From NCBI GenBank assembly GCA_030603365.1, contig JAUVXV010000001.1, positions 248,001 through 312,000 on the forward strand: a DNA stretch of 64,000 nt, read 5' to 3'. The position numbers and the translations under genes were made by a program. Numbering within the stretch: position 1 is the stretch's first letter; each line of letters opens with the position of its first letter. Source of the stretch: Candidatus Heimdallarchaeota archaeon (GTDB lineage: Archaea; Asgardarchaeota; Heimdallarchaeia; Heimdallarchaeales; Heimdallarchaeaceae). The notes below the pieces were generated by a model. That model saw only the letters and a program-made list of their open reading frames with translations, searched no databases and had not been told where the DNA came from. Below, piece after piece: positions 51,534 to 61,228 of the stretch.

Positions 51534-53981
51534 ATGAATTATAATAGAAAAAAATTAATTATTCTCAGTTGCTTAATTTCATCTATTCTGATATTGTCTA
51601 CATTCACTTCAATTAGTGTGTTGGGGTATGATTGGAATACCACCCAAACCTATACTTTACAAGAAGAAGACAATATTGGATATGGGGTTTTAGACGGCCA
51701 GAGAATAAGAGAAAACCAGTATTTGGAAGCTGAGTATGATACAGATATAAGGTATGTTCATCTGGACAGTCAATCTGTAACGGAAAATATGGCTAATGAT
51801 TCAACAGATTTCAGAATTTCAACAGATTCAATTTTATATAATAGCTACAGAAGATTTGATCTTGATAGTGCAGAATGGAAACAATTACCTACATATTTTC
51901 AAGCTTTTAATAACACTGGTGTTGGGCCCAATTTACAGATAACTACAGGTATAAATAACCAAGGATATCTTTCATTAAATTCCAAAACCGCTCTCGAGTT
52001 ATATCCTGACATCTTATACGTTTTCAAAGTATCTCTAGTTGCTGGCAAGATGTTTGATCTTAATTTCAAAACTACTGCAGGAATGGATTACTTGATATTT
52101 CTTGATGATGTTCTCTCAAATTCAGGAAGTGTTAATGGTTTAACCAGAGATATTCAACCACTTGTAGCAAGAGCTAAAGGAGATTATTTCATATACCTTC
52201 TATCAAATAGTTATAACTACATCATTATTCAACCTCAAGAAATTGATGTAAACAACCTTTCAGCTAATCAATTGGCAGCTGGTTATTTTGTAAATGAACC
52301 AAATAATATTTGGAATGAAACAAAACAAACTTTTGAAGAAAATCAGAACAAAGAAACTATTCATGCTTATTATTTGAACTTGAATAAAGGAACCTACCTA
52401 TTCAAATATATCAAATTTGACAATTATGATACTGAAGCTTACATTTCTCCATCTGTTAAATGGCAAACATTGAGTTCTGTACCTAGTTATTACGACCGAA
52501 CAATTGATACTGATCCAACAAACAAAAGACTATATCATTTTGAGTATGATACAACAGTTGTAGTTTATATTGAAGCAGAACGAGATGGTATGTCATGGAT
52601 TGAATTCGATTATTTCTTCTCTGTAGAAGAGTTAGATACACCACCTATTCTTCAACCAGAAGACCAATATGACTATGATGATAGTTTCTTCTATTATGGT
52701 ATTGAAATTGAAGAAACACAAGCTGTTTATTTCAACATGACTGGAATGAGTCCTTTTAATGTATGGTACTTCAAACATCTCGATGCAGAAAATGTATTTA
52801 GAGGAACCTATTCACTACAAGCAGATTCTATGGCCGCAACTAAAATAATTCTAGAGCCAGGGTACTATTTCTTTATGAACCAAAATGAAGGTACTTATGA
52901 TTTGACAATAGAATTCAATACTGTCAGCTCTGAAACTTACTTGGGTGGAAGCTTAGATTTTAGTATTAGTCAGAGAAATGGAGATTCTTCTAATTACAAA
53001 TTGATTAAAATAGAGAACTCAAACTTTGGATATCATAACTATAATATTAGCTTAGTAACTCAAAATAACTATACAGCTGAAGTGGGCTATTACATCTTTA
53101 AAGACTCATTTGACCTAAATCGTCAAGGCTACGTTTTCTTTAGACTTGGAACTCAACAAGTTTTAGGAACTTATCAACCATACGGAGAAACTGATACACA
53201 GATGCTTAATATATTATCTCCCGGGGAAATAACAACATATTACCTACTAATAGATCTTCTAGCTTTGTACAACAACACGGGTTATGCTTACCCAAGTTAT
53301 GGTGTTTTTTACTCTGAACCAGTAACAGTAACTCTAAGATTTAAAGAAGATTCTAATGTTCCAGAACCATTTGATTCAGTAAATATCAACTATATTAATG
53401 CAACTCTTAATGAAGATGGAAGTGGATATCTTTCTAGAACCTTTGACACAGCAATTAATGATTATGATCTTTATATCATTCAAGTAACTGTACCAGACTA
53501 TACTTGGTACAATCTAAAAATCGTAATAATTAATGGAACTAGAGATAGTATTACATATAATCTTCATAATTATGATGGAGTAAGAGATTATAGGTTTAGA
53601 CGTCATTCTGTTTGGAATAAGTATTATTGCTTAGATCCGTTTTCAGCAACTCAATTTGTGACATACGATGATTCTAACATATCCCATGTTACATTTGAAG
53701 TCGAATTTGGAGTATTTGATCCTAATTTGATTTTTATGTTCAGTGTTGATCACTCAGGTCTAAATGGTTCAATTTCTTTTGAATTTGTTCCTCATGACAG
53801 TACCTTAGTCTCACCAGCAGATCCAGGACGATTTCTAGGTGGAGGTTTAGGTCTCATTGGATCAATTATACTTGGAATAGTTGGAGGAGCTCTAGCAGTA
53901 GCTGCAATAGTAATTTTGGTAGTAAAAGTGATAATTCCAAAATCAAAAGGAAGTTCTAGTCCCTCATCTCCTCAATACTAA
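51534..53981 (+). CDS. Large exported protein anchored by a C-terminal TM helix
   Basis: From ATG 51534 the protein has 815 residues: a signal peptide (MNYNRKKLIILSCLISSILI), a long beta-rich extracellular part with many Asn-x-Ser/Thr sites and Tyr/Asp-rich strands, and a Gly-rich C-terminal helix. That helix is GLIGSIILGIVGGALAVAAI and is followed by a Lys/Ser-rich cytoplasmic tail ending PSSPQY. Repeated units are vaguely similar (for example YDTDIRYVHLDSQSVTENM and related strands) but I cannot name the domain. It may be a surface or S-layer-associated protein. The longer frame from TTG 51474 only adds an unlikely N-terminus. Confidence 0.72.
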   Translation: MNYNRKKLIILSCLISSILILSTFTSISVLGYDWNTTQTYTLQEEDNIGYGVLDGQRIRENQYLEAEYDTDIRYVHLDSQSVTENMANDSTDFRISTDSILYNSYRRFDLDSAEWKQLPTYFQAFNNTGVGPNLQITTGINNQGYLSLNSKTALELYPDILYVFKVSLVAGKMFDLNFKTTAGMDYLIFLDDVLSNSGSVNGLTRDIQPLVARAKGDYFIYLLSNSYNYIIIQPQEIDVNNLSANQLAAGYFVNEPNNIWNETKQTFEENQNKETIHAYYLNLNKGTYLFKYIKFDNYDTEAYISPSVKWQTLSSVPSYYDRTIDTDPTNKRLYHFEYDTTVVVYIEAERDGMSWIEFDYFFSVEELDTPPILQPEDQYDYDDSFFYYGIEIEETQAVYFNMTGMSPFNVWYFKHLDAENVFRGTYSLQADSMAATKIILEPGYYFFMNQNEGTYDLTIEFNTVSSETYLGGSLDFSISQRNGDSSNYKLIKIENSNFGYHNYNISLVTQNNYTAEVGYYIFKDSFDLNRQGYVFFRLGTQQVLGTYQPYGETDTQMLNILSPGEITTYYLLIDLLALYNNTGYAYPSYGVFYSEPVTVTLRFKEDSNVPEPFDSVNINYINATLNEDGSGYLSRTFDTAINDYDLYIIQVTVPDYTWYNLKIVIINGTRDSITYNLHNYDGVRDYRFRRHSVWNKYYCLDPFSATQFVTYDDSNISHVTFEVEFGVFDPNLIFMFSVDHSGLNGSISFEFVPHDSTLVSPADPGRFLGGGLGLIGSIILGIVGGALAVAAIVILVVKVIIPKSKGSSSPSSPQY

Positions 53982-53988
53982 AATAATC

Positions 53989-54010
53989 TTCTTTTCTTTT
54001 TTTTTATTCT
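53989..54010. terminator. T-rich tract between convergent genes
   Basis: TTCTTTTCTTTTTTTTTATT follows the stop of the exported protein and runs into the end of the threonine dehydratase gene. On the plus strand it is a typical archaeal T-tract terminator. Confidence 0.45.
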
Positions 54011-54957
54011 ATTTTGTTTCTTATGTGTGAAAAGAATTTAGTTAAATCTATGTTCCCACCTGATATAATTATACCAATTCTTTTCGATTCTAACTTGATT
54101 TTTCCAGATAAAACACCAGCTAATGACACTGCACCTGATGGTTCAACAACAAGTTTCATACGTGACCATAGGAATTCCATTGCATCAACAATTTCCTCCT
54201 CTGTAACGGTTATAATGTCATCAACCTTTTCTTTTATTATTTTGAAGGAATTTATCCCCAATGATACCCTTAATCCATCTGCGATAGTATTTGGATTTTC
54301 AACAAGATATCTCTTACCATCTTTAAAGGATTTATAAGCATCATCAGCATTTTTAGGTTCAACACCAATAACTTTAGCATTCGGACAAAGATTTTTTGTA
54401 GCAATTGCAGTTCCAGATAATAATCCTCCGCCTCCACAAGGAGCAAGCATATAATCCAAATCACCAACTTCTTTGATTAATTCATAAGATACTGTACCTT
54501 GACCATGAATAACGTCTAAATTATTATTAGAATGAATTAAGGTATAGCCAAATCTTTCAATAAGTTCATCAGATGTTTTTTCTCTATCTGTTGGTTTGTT
54601 ACCACAAAAAACTACCTCTGCTCCATAACTCTTGGTTGCCGCAACTTTAATCTTTGGTGCATTTTCAGGCATAACAACAACTGCTTTTACTCCAGCCATT
54701 TTAGCGGCAAGAGACAGAGCTTGGGCATGATTTCCAGATGAATGAGTTGTTACCCCCTTCTCTTTTAATTCTGGTGATAAGCAGGAAATAGCATTAAAAG
54801 CTCCTCTAAACTTAAAAGATCCTGTTTTTTGGAAATTCTCCATTTTACAGTAACATTTTGCTTTTACTAACCCATCTAAAGTGGACGATGTCATAACTGG
54901 GGTTTTATTGATTGTGCTTTGTATTCTTTTGTAAACCTCTTCTACATTACTAATCAT
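54004..54957 (-). CDS. Threonine/serine ammonia-lyase or serine-racemase-like PLP enzyme
   Basis: This is a 317-residue fold-type II PLP enzyme without the C-terminal ACT domain. The PLP lysine is in KTGSFKFRGAFNAI, the substrate loop SSGNHAQALSLAA, the phosphate loop APCGGGGLLSGTAIAT and the terminal IISGGNIDL. This short form occurs as catabolic threonine dehydratase and as eukaryotic serine racemase, which share all these motifs. The conserved metal-site acidic residues near VVEPSGAVSLA are consistent with either. It follows tldE by 24 bases on the same strand. Confidence 0.87.
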   Translation of the reverse strand: MISNVEEVYKRIQSTINKTPVMTSSTLDGLVKAKCYCKMENFQKTGSFKFRGAFNAISCLSPELKEKGVTTHSSGNHAQALSLAAKMAGVKAVVVMPENAPKIKVAATKSYGAEVVFCGNKPTDREKTSDELIERFGYTLIHSNNNLDVIHGQGTVSYELIKEVGDLDYMLAPCGGGGLLSGTAIATKNLCPNAKVIGVEPKNADDAYKSFKDGKRYLVENPNTIADGLRVSLGINSFKIIKEKVDDIITVTEEEIVDAMEFLWSRMKLVVEPSGAVSLAGVLSGKIKLESKRIGIIISGGNIDLTKFFSHIRNKIE

Positions 54958-54981
54958 CTATTTCACCAAATCATCTTATAG

Positions 54982-56343
54982 CTAATGTTTACTTTTGCCT
55001 GTGAAGCTGAAAGAATTAAGTTTAATCCCTGGACAATTACATGTAATCCCTTTTTCTACATCTTTACTTATTAGAGGAACATCTTTTAGACATTGAGTTA
55101 ACTTGTCTGTAAATCTAAAATTCTTTGCAGCAGAAACCACTTCTCCATCCTCAATGTACAGTAAACCATCTCTTGTCAAACCTGTAATGGCACCAAGTTT
55201 TCGGTTAACGAAATTTGTATAATGTAATCTGTTAATATAGAACCCCTTCTTAGTTTCTTCTATCATCTCAGGAACTGATGAATCACCTGGATAAAGAACT
55301 AGATTTATCGGCATAACACCTCCGAAAATATAATCGCTATAAGGGATTATTTGGTGTCCGGTTGTCCCTTCTTTGTTATTTAGATATCTGGATGCAAGAA
55401 AACTGTTATAAATTACAGTTTTTGGAATGCCTTCTTCAACAAGGAAGGATGGTTTCTTCCATACTCCTTCCCCATCTATTGGGGATGATAGCAGAGTATC
55501 AGGATTTAAAGGATCATCTTGGAGAGTTAGTTTATTATCAAATAATTGTGAACCGATTTGATCAGTAATGAAACTTTGAGCTTCATGATATCCTGTTCCA
55601 TTAAAACCAAATGAGAGAAATCTCATTAAGGTTCTTGTTGCTGAAGGTGATAGAATGACTTCATACTCCCCCGGTTCATAGTCTTTTGAATAACATGTAT
55701 TTACTGAAAACTCTGTTGCTTTTCTAGCTAACTCAACTGGATTGAGTTTAGAAGGATCTCTCACATATTGTTCTTCTTTTGCATATCCCTTCCCTTCCTT
55801 TTCAGTTAAGGCATTTATGACTAAACCATTGTAAGTAATTCGATGAGATAAATCAATATCATTGGAATTTATGATTTGAAAGCATAAGTCAGTAATATGA
55901 ACTGCACCTGCAAGTTTCACTTCTTTATCAACCTTTTCTGCTTCATTAATAGCAGTTTCAACAATATCTGCTCTTTGGAATTCATCTAGTAAATCACCCG
56001 TCGAATTAATGGAATCAATTGTTGATTCAGTTTTTTCTGTGAATCCTTGGAAGAAGGGTATTTCAGGTACAAAACTTAGCATTGATTTCATTTGTGAAAT
56101 GCTTGATTCAATTGATTTTTTTGTCAATGAAGTCAATGATATTGAACATAGTTTTTTTCCTTCAGAGACTCTAAACATAAATCGATAAGTGTGATCTGAT
56201 ACATTTTGATGAATGGTTGAATTTGCAAATCTTGTTAATGAGTGTAAACGATCAACACTGCTAATTTCATAACTACTAAACCCATTGGATTCTAGGGATT
56301 TTATAGCATATTCTATTAGAGAATTAAAATTGTCTGAGAACAT
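54982..56343 (-). CDS. tldE: TldE/PmbA-type metallopeptidase homologue
   Basis: This 453-residue protein of the PmbA/TldE family lacks the HExxxH zinc motif and is the non-catalytic partner of TldD. Family features include YEVILSPSATRTLMRFLSFG, PIDGEGVWKKPSFLVEEG, and the C-terminal GAITGLTRDGLLYIEDGEVV (the Thr/Asp segment preceding it is usual). The partner tldD lies 19 kb to the left. Its ATG 56343 has a GTGATA ribosome site. Confidence 0.88.
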   Translation of the reverse strand: MFSDNFNSLIEYAIKSLESNGFSSYEISSVDRLHSLTRFANSTIHQNVSDHTYRFMFRVSEGKKLCSISLTSLTKKSIESSISQMKSMLSFVPEIPFFQGFTEKTESTIDSINSTGDLLDEFQRADIVETAINEAEKVDKEVKLAGAVHITDLCFQIINSNDIDLSHRITYNGLVINALTEKEGKGYAKEEQYVRDPSKLNPVELARKATEFSVNTCYSKDYEPGEYEVILSPSATRTLMRFLSFGFNGTGYHEAQSFITDQIGSQLFDNKLTLQDDPLNPDTLLSSPIDGEGVWKKPSFLVEEGIPKTVIYNSFLASRYLNNKEGTTGHQIIPYSDYIFGGVMPINLVLYPGDSSVPEMIEETKKGFYINRLHYTNFVNRKLGAITGLTRDGLLYIEDGEVVSAAKNFRFTDKLTQCLKDVPLISKDVEKGITCNCPGIKLNSFSFTGKSKH

Positions 56344-56519
56344 TATATCACTCGTTTGTTTGTTGATAGGAAGTGTCTATCGAGTTTAACCCAAATTGCA
56401 CTTAATAAAAAGATTTCTCTGAATTTTGTAGGAGAATTCCCTTTTGATTTATGATTCTTTACTATTCTTATATGTAGGTCACCAAAATTGTTTTATTCTA
56501 TTTGTACTCATTGGGTGTT

Positions 56520-57149
56520 ATGTCAGAAACTTCTTCTTCTGGAGTGTTCATATGTTTTGAAGGGATCGATGGTTCTGGAAAAACTACTCATTCACGTCTA
56601 ATAGTTGGATACCTCAGTGCTTTGGGTTTTGATGCCGTTTATACCACCGAACCCACTAGATATTCCCTACCTGGACGTAAACTCAGGGAGAGTTTTTTTG
56701 CTCCTGAACGACTTCCGGTTGAAGATGAATTCCACTTGTTTTTGGAAGATAGGAAAATACATCTCAAAGATGAAGTGATTCCGCAGTTAGAAGATGGTAA
56801 AATCGTCATAACTGACAGATATTATTTCTCTTCAGTCGCTTATCAAGGTTCAAGAGGATTGGATTGGCAATATATTCTAGAAGAAAACTTGAAAGTATCT
56901 TTAGTTCCAAACCTAGTACTTCTTCTAGATCTTAATGTAGATGAAGCTATTTCTAGAATTGCCACAGAAAGGGAAGAAGGTGTTAATACATTTGAGAAGA
57001 AAGAAAGTCTTCAAAGAGTAAGAGAAATTTATCTCAATTTAGCAGAAAAATACCCTGACTTATTCCATATCTTTGATGTAAATAAACCAATTCAAGAAGT
57101 ACAAGAGGAAATGCAAGACTTTATTGTAAAATTCTTAAGTAATAGATAA
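56520..57149 (+). CDS. tmk: Thymidylate kinase
   Basis: The enzyme phosphorylates dTMP. It has the P-loop FICFEGIDGSGKTTHSR, the DRYYFSSVAYQGSRG (DR-Y motif) and the TTEPTR motif with its arginine. The lid segment TEREEGVNTFEKKE has the Arg/Glu pattern of the family. ATG 56520 (MSETSSSGVF) is preferred to the TTG at 56502. Length is 209 residues. It is convergent with the ECF transporter operon. Confidence 0.93.
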   Translation: MSETSSSGVFICFEGIDGSGKTTHSRLIVGYLSALGFDAVYTTEPTRYSLPGRKLRESFFAPERLPVEDEFHLFLEDRKIHLKDEVIPQLEDGKIVITDRYYFSSVAYQGSRGLDWQYILEENLKVSLVPNLVLLLDLNVDEAISRIATEREEGVNTFEKKESLQRVREIYLNLAEKYPDLFHIFDVNKPIQEVQEEMQDFIVKFLSNR

Positions 57150-57156
57150 CTTGATT

Positions 57157-57891
57157 TTAAAGATAAATTATTATCAACACTAAGGAGGGTATAGAAAGAA
57201 TCATTATGATAAGATCAACAATTTTTATTCTTATACTAAATGCATATACTTCTCTTCTTTTAGGCTCAAAACCTTTCATCACCATTGATTCTGCTAAATC
57301 TACTCCTCTATTTATTGCCCCTGTAACTAATGGTTTGAGAGTTTTCTTCAAAATATACATCTGCTTTAGAATTTCCCACTTTTTCGCATTCAGTCCTTTA
57401 AGTTTCTTTATCTCATTTATTTCTTGAGCTTCCTTTGTTACAACTGGAATGAATTGATAAATCATAATTATAAACCATACAAGTTTCGAGGGAATATACA
57501 ATTTTTCTAATGCTACTGCAAGTTCATATGGTTCAACTGTTAAGAAAAACCAAGATGCAATAGAGAAAGCTGTTAGGAATCTTGTTTCGAAAATTAGAAA
57601 GAGAGTATACGGACTTTCAACAGAAGCTACATAGCATGCTAAAAGAGTTGCAATTAAAGAGAAAAGAGATAGAAACAGAATTGAAATTATCAGATGTTTA
57701 AATCTAATTTTAGCGATAATGATGAGTGTAAGGGACAGATACGCTAGACTAACAAGCAAATATAGATTACTTGAGTATAAGACACTAATAAGTACTACCA
57801 AAAGAAAAATTCCTTTAGAACGTGGATCAAGGATTGCTTTACTCTGAAACCGCATCTTCTCTTTGTTGAAGATAACTGCAGAAGTATTCAT
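57157..57891 (-). CDS. ecfT: ECF transporter T component (EcfT)
   Basis: The 244-residue membrane protein has about five helices and the coupling-helix motifs typical of EcfT: the AINRGVDLAESMVMKGF segment (second Ala-Arg-Gly motif) and an earlier KLKGLNAKKWEILKQM region. It transmits ATPase movement to an S component that binds a vitamin or metal. It overlaps the ATPase gene by 4 bases (57888-57891). No S component is encoded here, so S proteins must be elsewhere, as in group II ECF systems. Confidence 0.88.
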   Translation of the reverse strand: MNTSAVIFNKEKMRFQSKAILDPRSKGIFLLVVLISVLYSSNLYLLVSLAYLSLTLIIIAKIRFKHLIISILFLSLFSLIATLLACYVASVESPYTLFLIFETRFLTAFSIASWFFLTVEPYELAVALEKLYIPSKLVWFIIMIYQFIPVVTKEAQEINEIKKLKGLNAKKWEILKQMYILKKTLKPLVTGAINRGVDLAESMVMKGFEPKRREVYAFSIRIKIVDLIIMILSIPSLVLIIIYL

Positions 57892-59414
57892 TTTTCTTCC
57901 CCCTCTTTCAAATTCTTTCCTAAGGCATTTTTTAGAAGTTCATTGTTGAAAGTTTCAGCACTTAAAAATGAAGCAATTCTTCCTTCATTGAGATAAATGA
58001 TAGAATCTACAATTCCACCTAACCAATCCCAATCGTGTGAAATTATAATTATGGTTTTATTATCTTCTTTAAGTTCTGAAATCTTATCTTTTATCCAAGT
58101 TTTGTTTTGCTGATCCATTCCAACTGTAATTTCATCAATCAGAATAATATCTGGTTGATGGTGATTCGAAACAAGAAATACAAGTCTTCTCTTCTCGCCA
58201 TAAGATAGAGAATGGGGATTGTATGAATCATAATTTTCTAAACCACATTCTATGAGATTGGATGAAATTTCTGTTCCATGATATTCATGACCTAGATTAT
58301 TTGAGATAAGGGCAATTTCGTCCTTTACTGTACTCTCGAAGAATTGCTTATCAGGGTCTTGAAAGACTACTCCAATCTTTTTAGTTAACTCATTCCAGGA
58401 AATATTATTAATAGGTTCTCCAAAAATACTGACTTTACCTGAATGTGGTTCCAACAACCCACATAGAATCTTCAAGAGAGTTGTTTTACCAGATCCATTA
58501 TCTCCTATAATGCCAATAACATTTCCCTTTTGGATAGAAAAAGAAATATTCTGTAAATGAAAATTGTCCGAATATCTAAAACTTAGATTCTCTATCTCAA
58601 TTGCAACATCTTCAGGTGTTTGTACTTTCATGTTCTCCTTAATATTCAGGAATTGTTTCTCAAAGTCAACCTTTGCGTATTCCTTTTCTTGTTTCTGTAT
58701 GGTAGTATCGTCCTGTATTCGTCCTCCAGAAATGTGAATGAGACGAGTTGCAATTGGTAAATACGTTTTATAATCATGAGTAGTTATTATTAGTGTTTTT
58801 CCTGAATTATGAAAATCTTTGAACATAGATAAAATCAGCTTCTTATTCTTACGATCAAGGTTTGCCAAAGGTTCATCTGCAATGATTACATCAGGATTGT
58901 TTATTGTTGCGCTACTAAAGGAGACTAATTGTTTTTCACCTTCTGAAAGTTCGTGAATTTTTCTTGTAAGTAAGTCACTAGTATTTAATTTCAGAGAATG
59001 AGATTCTAGCTTCTTGATTATTTCTAATTCATCCATTTTCTCCATATATTCAAGAGGAAAGGCAAGTTCACTGAAAACGTAAGGTGTTACAAATGAATTA
59101 TCAATCCTTTGAGGGATATATCCTATATTCTTTGAGTGTTCTGATAATTGTACTTCAGAAATATCTTTATTTTTATACAGTGATTTGCCCTTTATATCTC
59201 CAGAATAGAAGAATGGAATGAGACCAAGTACTGAATATGCGATAGTACTTTTTCCTGAACCACTAGCTCCTGTAATTATTACAAACTCTCCTTCAGAAAT
59301 TGAAAGTTCTATATCGGTTAAAGTGGGTTGCTCTCTCAAAAAATAACTAAAACTGTATTCTGCAAAGGAGATAAGTGAACTTTTCAATTTTTCTCCTCCA
59401 GCAATCAGTATCAA
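57888..59414 (-). CDS. ecfA: ECF transporter ATPase with two fused ABC domains (EcfA1-EcfA2)
   Basis: The 508-residue protein carries two ABC modules: GASGSGKSTIAYS with signature LSEGEKQLVSFSS and Walker B VIIADEP, then GDNGSGKTTLLKILCGLL with LSYGEKRRLVFLVS and IILIDEI. The two ATPases are separate genes in most ECF systems, so this is a natural fusion. The start is a TTG at 59414 (other starts are possible within the first 20 codons) and overlaps the DHH gene by 4 bases, indicating translational coupling. Confidence 0.9.
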   Translation of the reverse strand: MILIAGGEKLKSSLISFAEYSFSYFLREQPTLTDIELSISEGEFVIITGASGSGKSTIAYSVLGLIPFFYSGDIKGKSLYKNKDISEVQLSEHSKNIGYIPQRIDNSFVTPYVFSELAFPLEYMEKMDELEIIKKLESHSLKLNTSDLLTRKIHELSEGEKQLVSFSSATINNPDVIIADEPLANLDRKNKKLILSMFKDFHNSGKTLIITTHDYKTYLPIATRLIHISGGRIQDDTTIQKQEKEYAKVDFEKQFLNIKENMKVQTPEDVAIEIENLSFRYSDNFHLQNISFSIQKGNVIGIIGDNGSGKTTLLKILCGLLEPHSGKVSIFGEPINNISWNELTKKIGVVFQDPDKQFFESTVKDEIALISNNLGHEYHGTEISSNLIECGLENYDSYNPHSLSYGEKRRLVFLVSNHHQPDIILIDEITVGMDQQNKTWIKDKISELKEDNKTIIIISHDWDWLGGIVDSIIYLNEGRIASFLSAETFNNELLKNALGKNLKEGEEK

Positions 59415-60421
59415 GACTGCTTAATTTCCTCCATAATAATATTAGAAAAGAGTTCAAGTAATTCTTCTGTTTCATTTGGTAGTTTGTTTGTTTTAAGTAA
59501 ATTAATACCTGCAGCTGTCGAATGTCCTCCTCCTGAACCTGGAAACATACTTGTTATTTTATTCGCCATATCTCCGAGATTGACATTATTCTGTTTAGCA
59601 AAATCATTTGTGCATCTCATACTCATCCTGATTTCTTTATCTGGCTGAACTGCAATTGTGAGTGCAAAATCTGCACCTAAACTTATCAAAGCTCTTGCTA
59701 ACGAAGATTCATAACTACTGACATAAGATATGGTAAAGATGTGATTATTTATTTTGAAGAATTTCAATCGTCTTGCTCCTTTTATGCGAGCAATTTTTTC
59801 TGGAATCTTCATTGGTTGATGAAGAGTTGAAAGAGTTTCCTCGTAATTTCCACCATTCTCAATAAGAAATTGCACAATTTTGAAAGTAGATTCAGAAATG
59901 TATCTGAATCGTCTAGAATCAAATAAAATTCCAACTAATAGTATTGTAGCTAGATCTGCTGTGAGAGGTGCATCTAAGTCTAAATAGAATTGTGAAATTA
60001 TCTCTGAAGAAGAAGATAATTGTTTTATGATTGAAACTCTAGCTTTTTGTGTAAATTCATGAAACGAATGATGATCAATAATGAACAAAGGAATTTGTTC
60101 TATGATACCTTCCTCAAAATCAAACTCTCCTATTTGCATAAGATTGTTTGTATCACATAAGAAAATAGCTTCTAAACGTTTATTCAACAATCTAGCATGA
60201 AAAAGTTCGTTTCTAATAGTTAGCATGTTTTTCGATAATGTGCTTATTGTAGACGCAAATAGATCTACTGTTAATGAAGGAATAAAATGAATTAGTAGAT
60301 CTTTTAAGCCAATAGCACAAGCTATTGAATCGGGATCTGCATTTTGATGAGTAAAAACACTAGCATTCGAAATTTTTTCTTTCTTCAAAATTTCTATGAT
60401 TTTCATGAATTTTTCAGACAT
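59411..60421 (-). CDS. DHH/DHHA1 phosphoesterase (NrnA/RecJ-like)
   Basis: This is a 336-residue manganese phosphoesterase. Motifs are FTHQNADPDSIACAIGLKDL (I), DTNN (II), PLFIIDHHSFHEF (III, the DHH) and the DHHA1 substrate-binding GGGHSTAAGINLLK. Members degrade short oligonucleotides, pAp or cyclic dinucleotides. It is located directly after the DUF3194 and prefoldin beta genes, an order seen across archaea. It overlaps DUF3194 by 11-19 bases and the ATPase gene by 4. Confidence 0.88.
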   Translation of the reverse strand: MSEKFMKIIEILKKEKISNASVFTHQNADPDSIACAIGLKDLLIHFIPSLTVDLFASTISTLSKNMLTIRNELFHARLLNKRLEAIFLCDTNNLMQIGEFDFEEGIIEQIPLFIIDHHSFHEFTQKARVSIIKQLSSSSEIISQFYLDLDAPLTADLATILLVGILFDSRRFRYISESTFKIVQFLIENGGNYEETLSTLHQPMKIPEKIARIKGARRLKFFKINNHIFTISYVSSYESSLARALISLGADFALTIAVQPDKEIRMSMRCTNDFAKQNNVNLGDMANKITSMFPGSGGGHSTAAGINLLKTNKLPNETEELLELFSNIIMEEIKQS

Positions 60422-60708
60422 TCTAGCTCCTCCTTTAGGGTACTCTGACCATATTCAAATATTTCTGATTGAAAATCTTCTAGTTGCGAAGACGTTAAAC
60501 TACCAGCTATTTCACAATCTAGCGCAAGAGTTAGTAGTTTATCTTCATCTTGATTCAGAATTACAAGAATGTTAAAGTCAGTAATGAGCTGCCAATATTG
60601 ATGATTTTGAATTTGCGAACAAACCTTACTTTCGATTATAGCGGCTAGATTTTCTAGCTGTTCATCGTTCAATAAATCAATACCAATGTTTTCTACTTCA
60701 AATGACAT
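60403..60708 (-). CDS. DUF3194-like small protein of the prefoldin-DHH cluster
   Basis: The protein has about 101 residues from ATG 60708; a GTG at 60723 would add five. It is acidic, with an alpha-beta-alpha pattern (DLLNDEQLENLAAIIESKV, then WQLITDFNILVILNQDEDK). That pattern and the position between prefoldin beta and the DHH phosphoesterase match DUF3194 of other archaea. The role is unknown; conserved adjacency suggests a link to protein folding or RNA/nucleotide turnover. The sequence similarity is weak, so context carries the call. Confidence 0.6.
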   Translation of the reverse strand: MSFEVENIGIDLLNDEQLENLAAIIESKVCSQIQNHQYWQLITDFNILVILNQDEDKLLTLALDCEIAGSLTSSQLEDFQSEIFEYGQSTLKEELECLKNS

Positions 60709-60754
60709 GAAATGTCTACTCACACATTATTAGAAATTCTATTTTGGAAAGTAA

Positions 60755-61093
60755 TTATTTTCCCATAAGCTTATCTTGTAGTTCCTTTACTGAAGCAACT
60801 AGTTTCTTTTCTCTATTTGTTAATGATGTGATTTTAACTTCATTCTTTTCTTGTTGTTCTGCAAGAAGTTTCTTTACATCTTCAACCTTAGTCTGGAATA
60901 GTAGTCTTCCTGCAGACCGATAGACTGCAGTAGAAGGATCCATATCCTTGGTTTCCTTTAGTGCAATTTCAATATCACGTTTTTCTAATTCCAACTGCTG
61001 AAGATTCATTCGAATTGCTTCTAGTTGTTGAACAAGTTGATTAAAACGTTGAATATCTTCTTGTTGTTCTGGAGTTAATTGTTGTGTTGCCAT
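60755..61093 (-). CDS. pfdB: Prefoldin beta subunit
   Basis: The 112-residue protein has two long coiled-coil helices (TPEQQEDIQRFNQLVQQLEA and the C-terminal VKKLLAEQQEKNEVKITSLT) flanking a beta hairpin (DPSTAVYRSAGRLLFQTKVE). Prefoldin is a hexameric jellyfish-shaped holdase that hands unfolded proteins to the thermosome. In eukaryotes its main clients are actin and tubulin. The actin homologue is the gene immediately upstream on the same strand. Confidence 0.93.
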   Translation of the reverse strand: MATQQLTPEQQEDIQRFNQLVQQLEAIRMNLQQLELEKRDIEIALKETKDMDPSTAVYRSAGRLLFQTKVEDVKKLLAEQQEKNEVKITSLTNREKKLVASVKELQDKLMGK

Positions 61094-61228
61094 GTATGTT
61101 TCCTCTTGGCTTATTGTTAATTTATGCTTGAGTGATAATCAAATAAATGTTTTGATGTTAAAGAATCAATGCTTGAAGGTAAAAAGATAAAGAAAAAAAT
61201 AAGAAAAAGAAAGTGAAGAAATCTTTGG

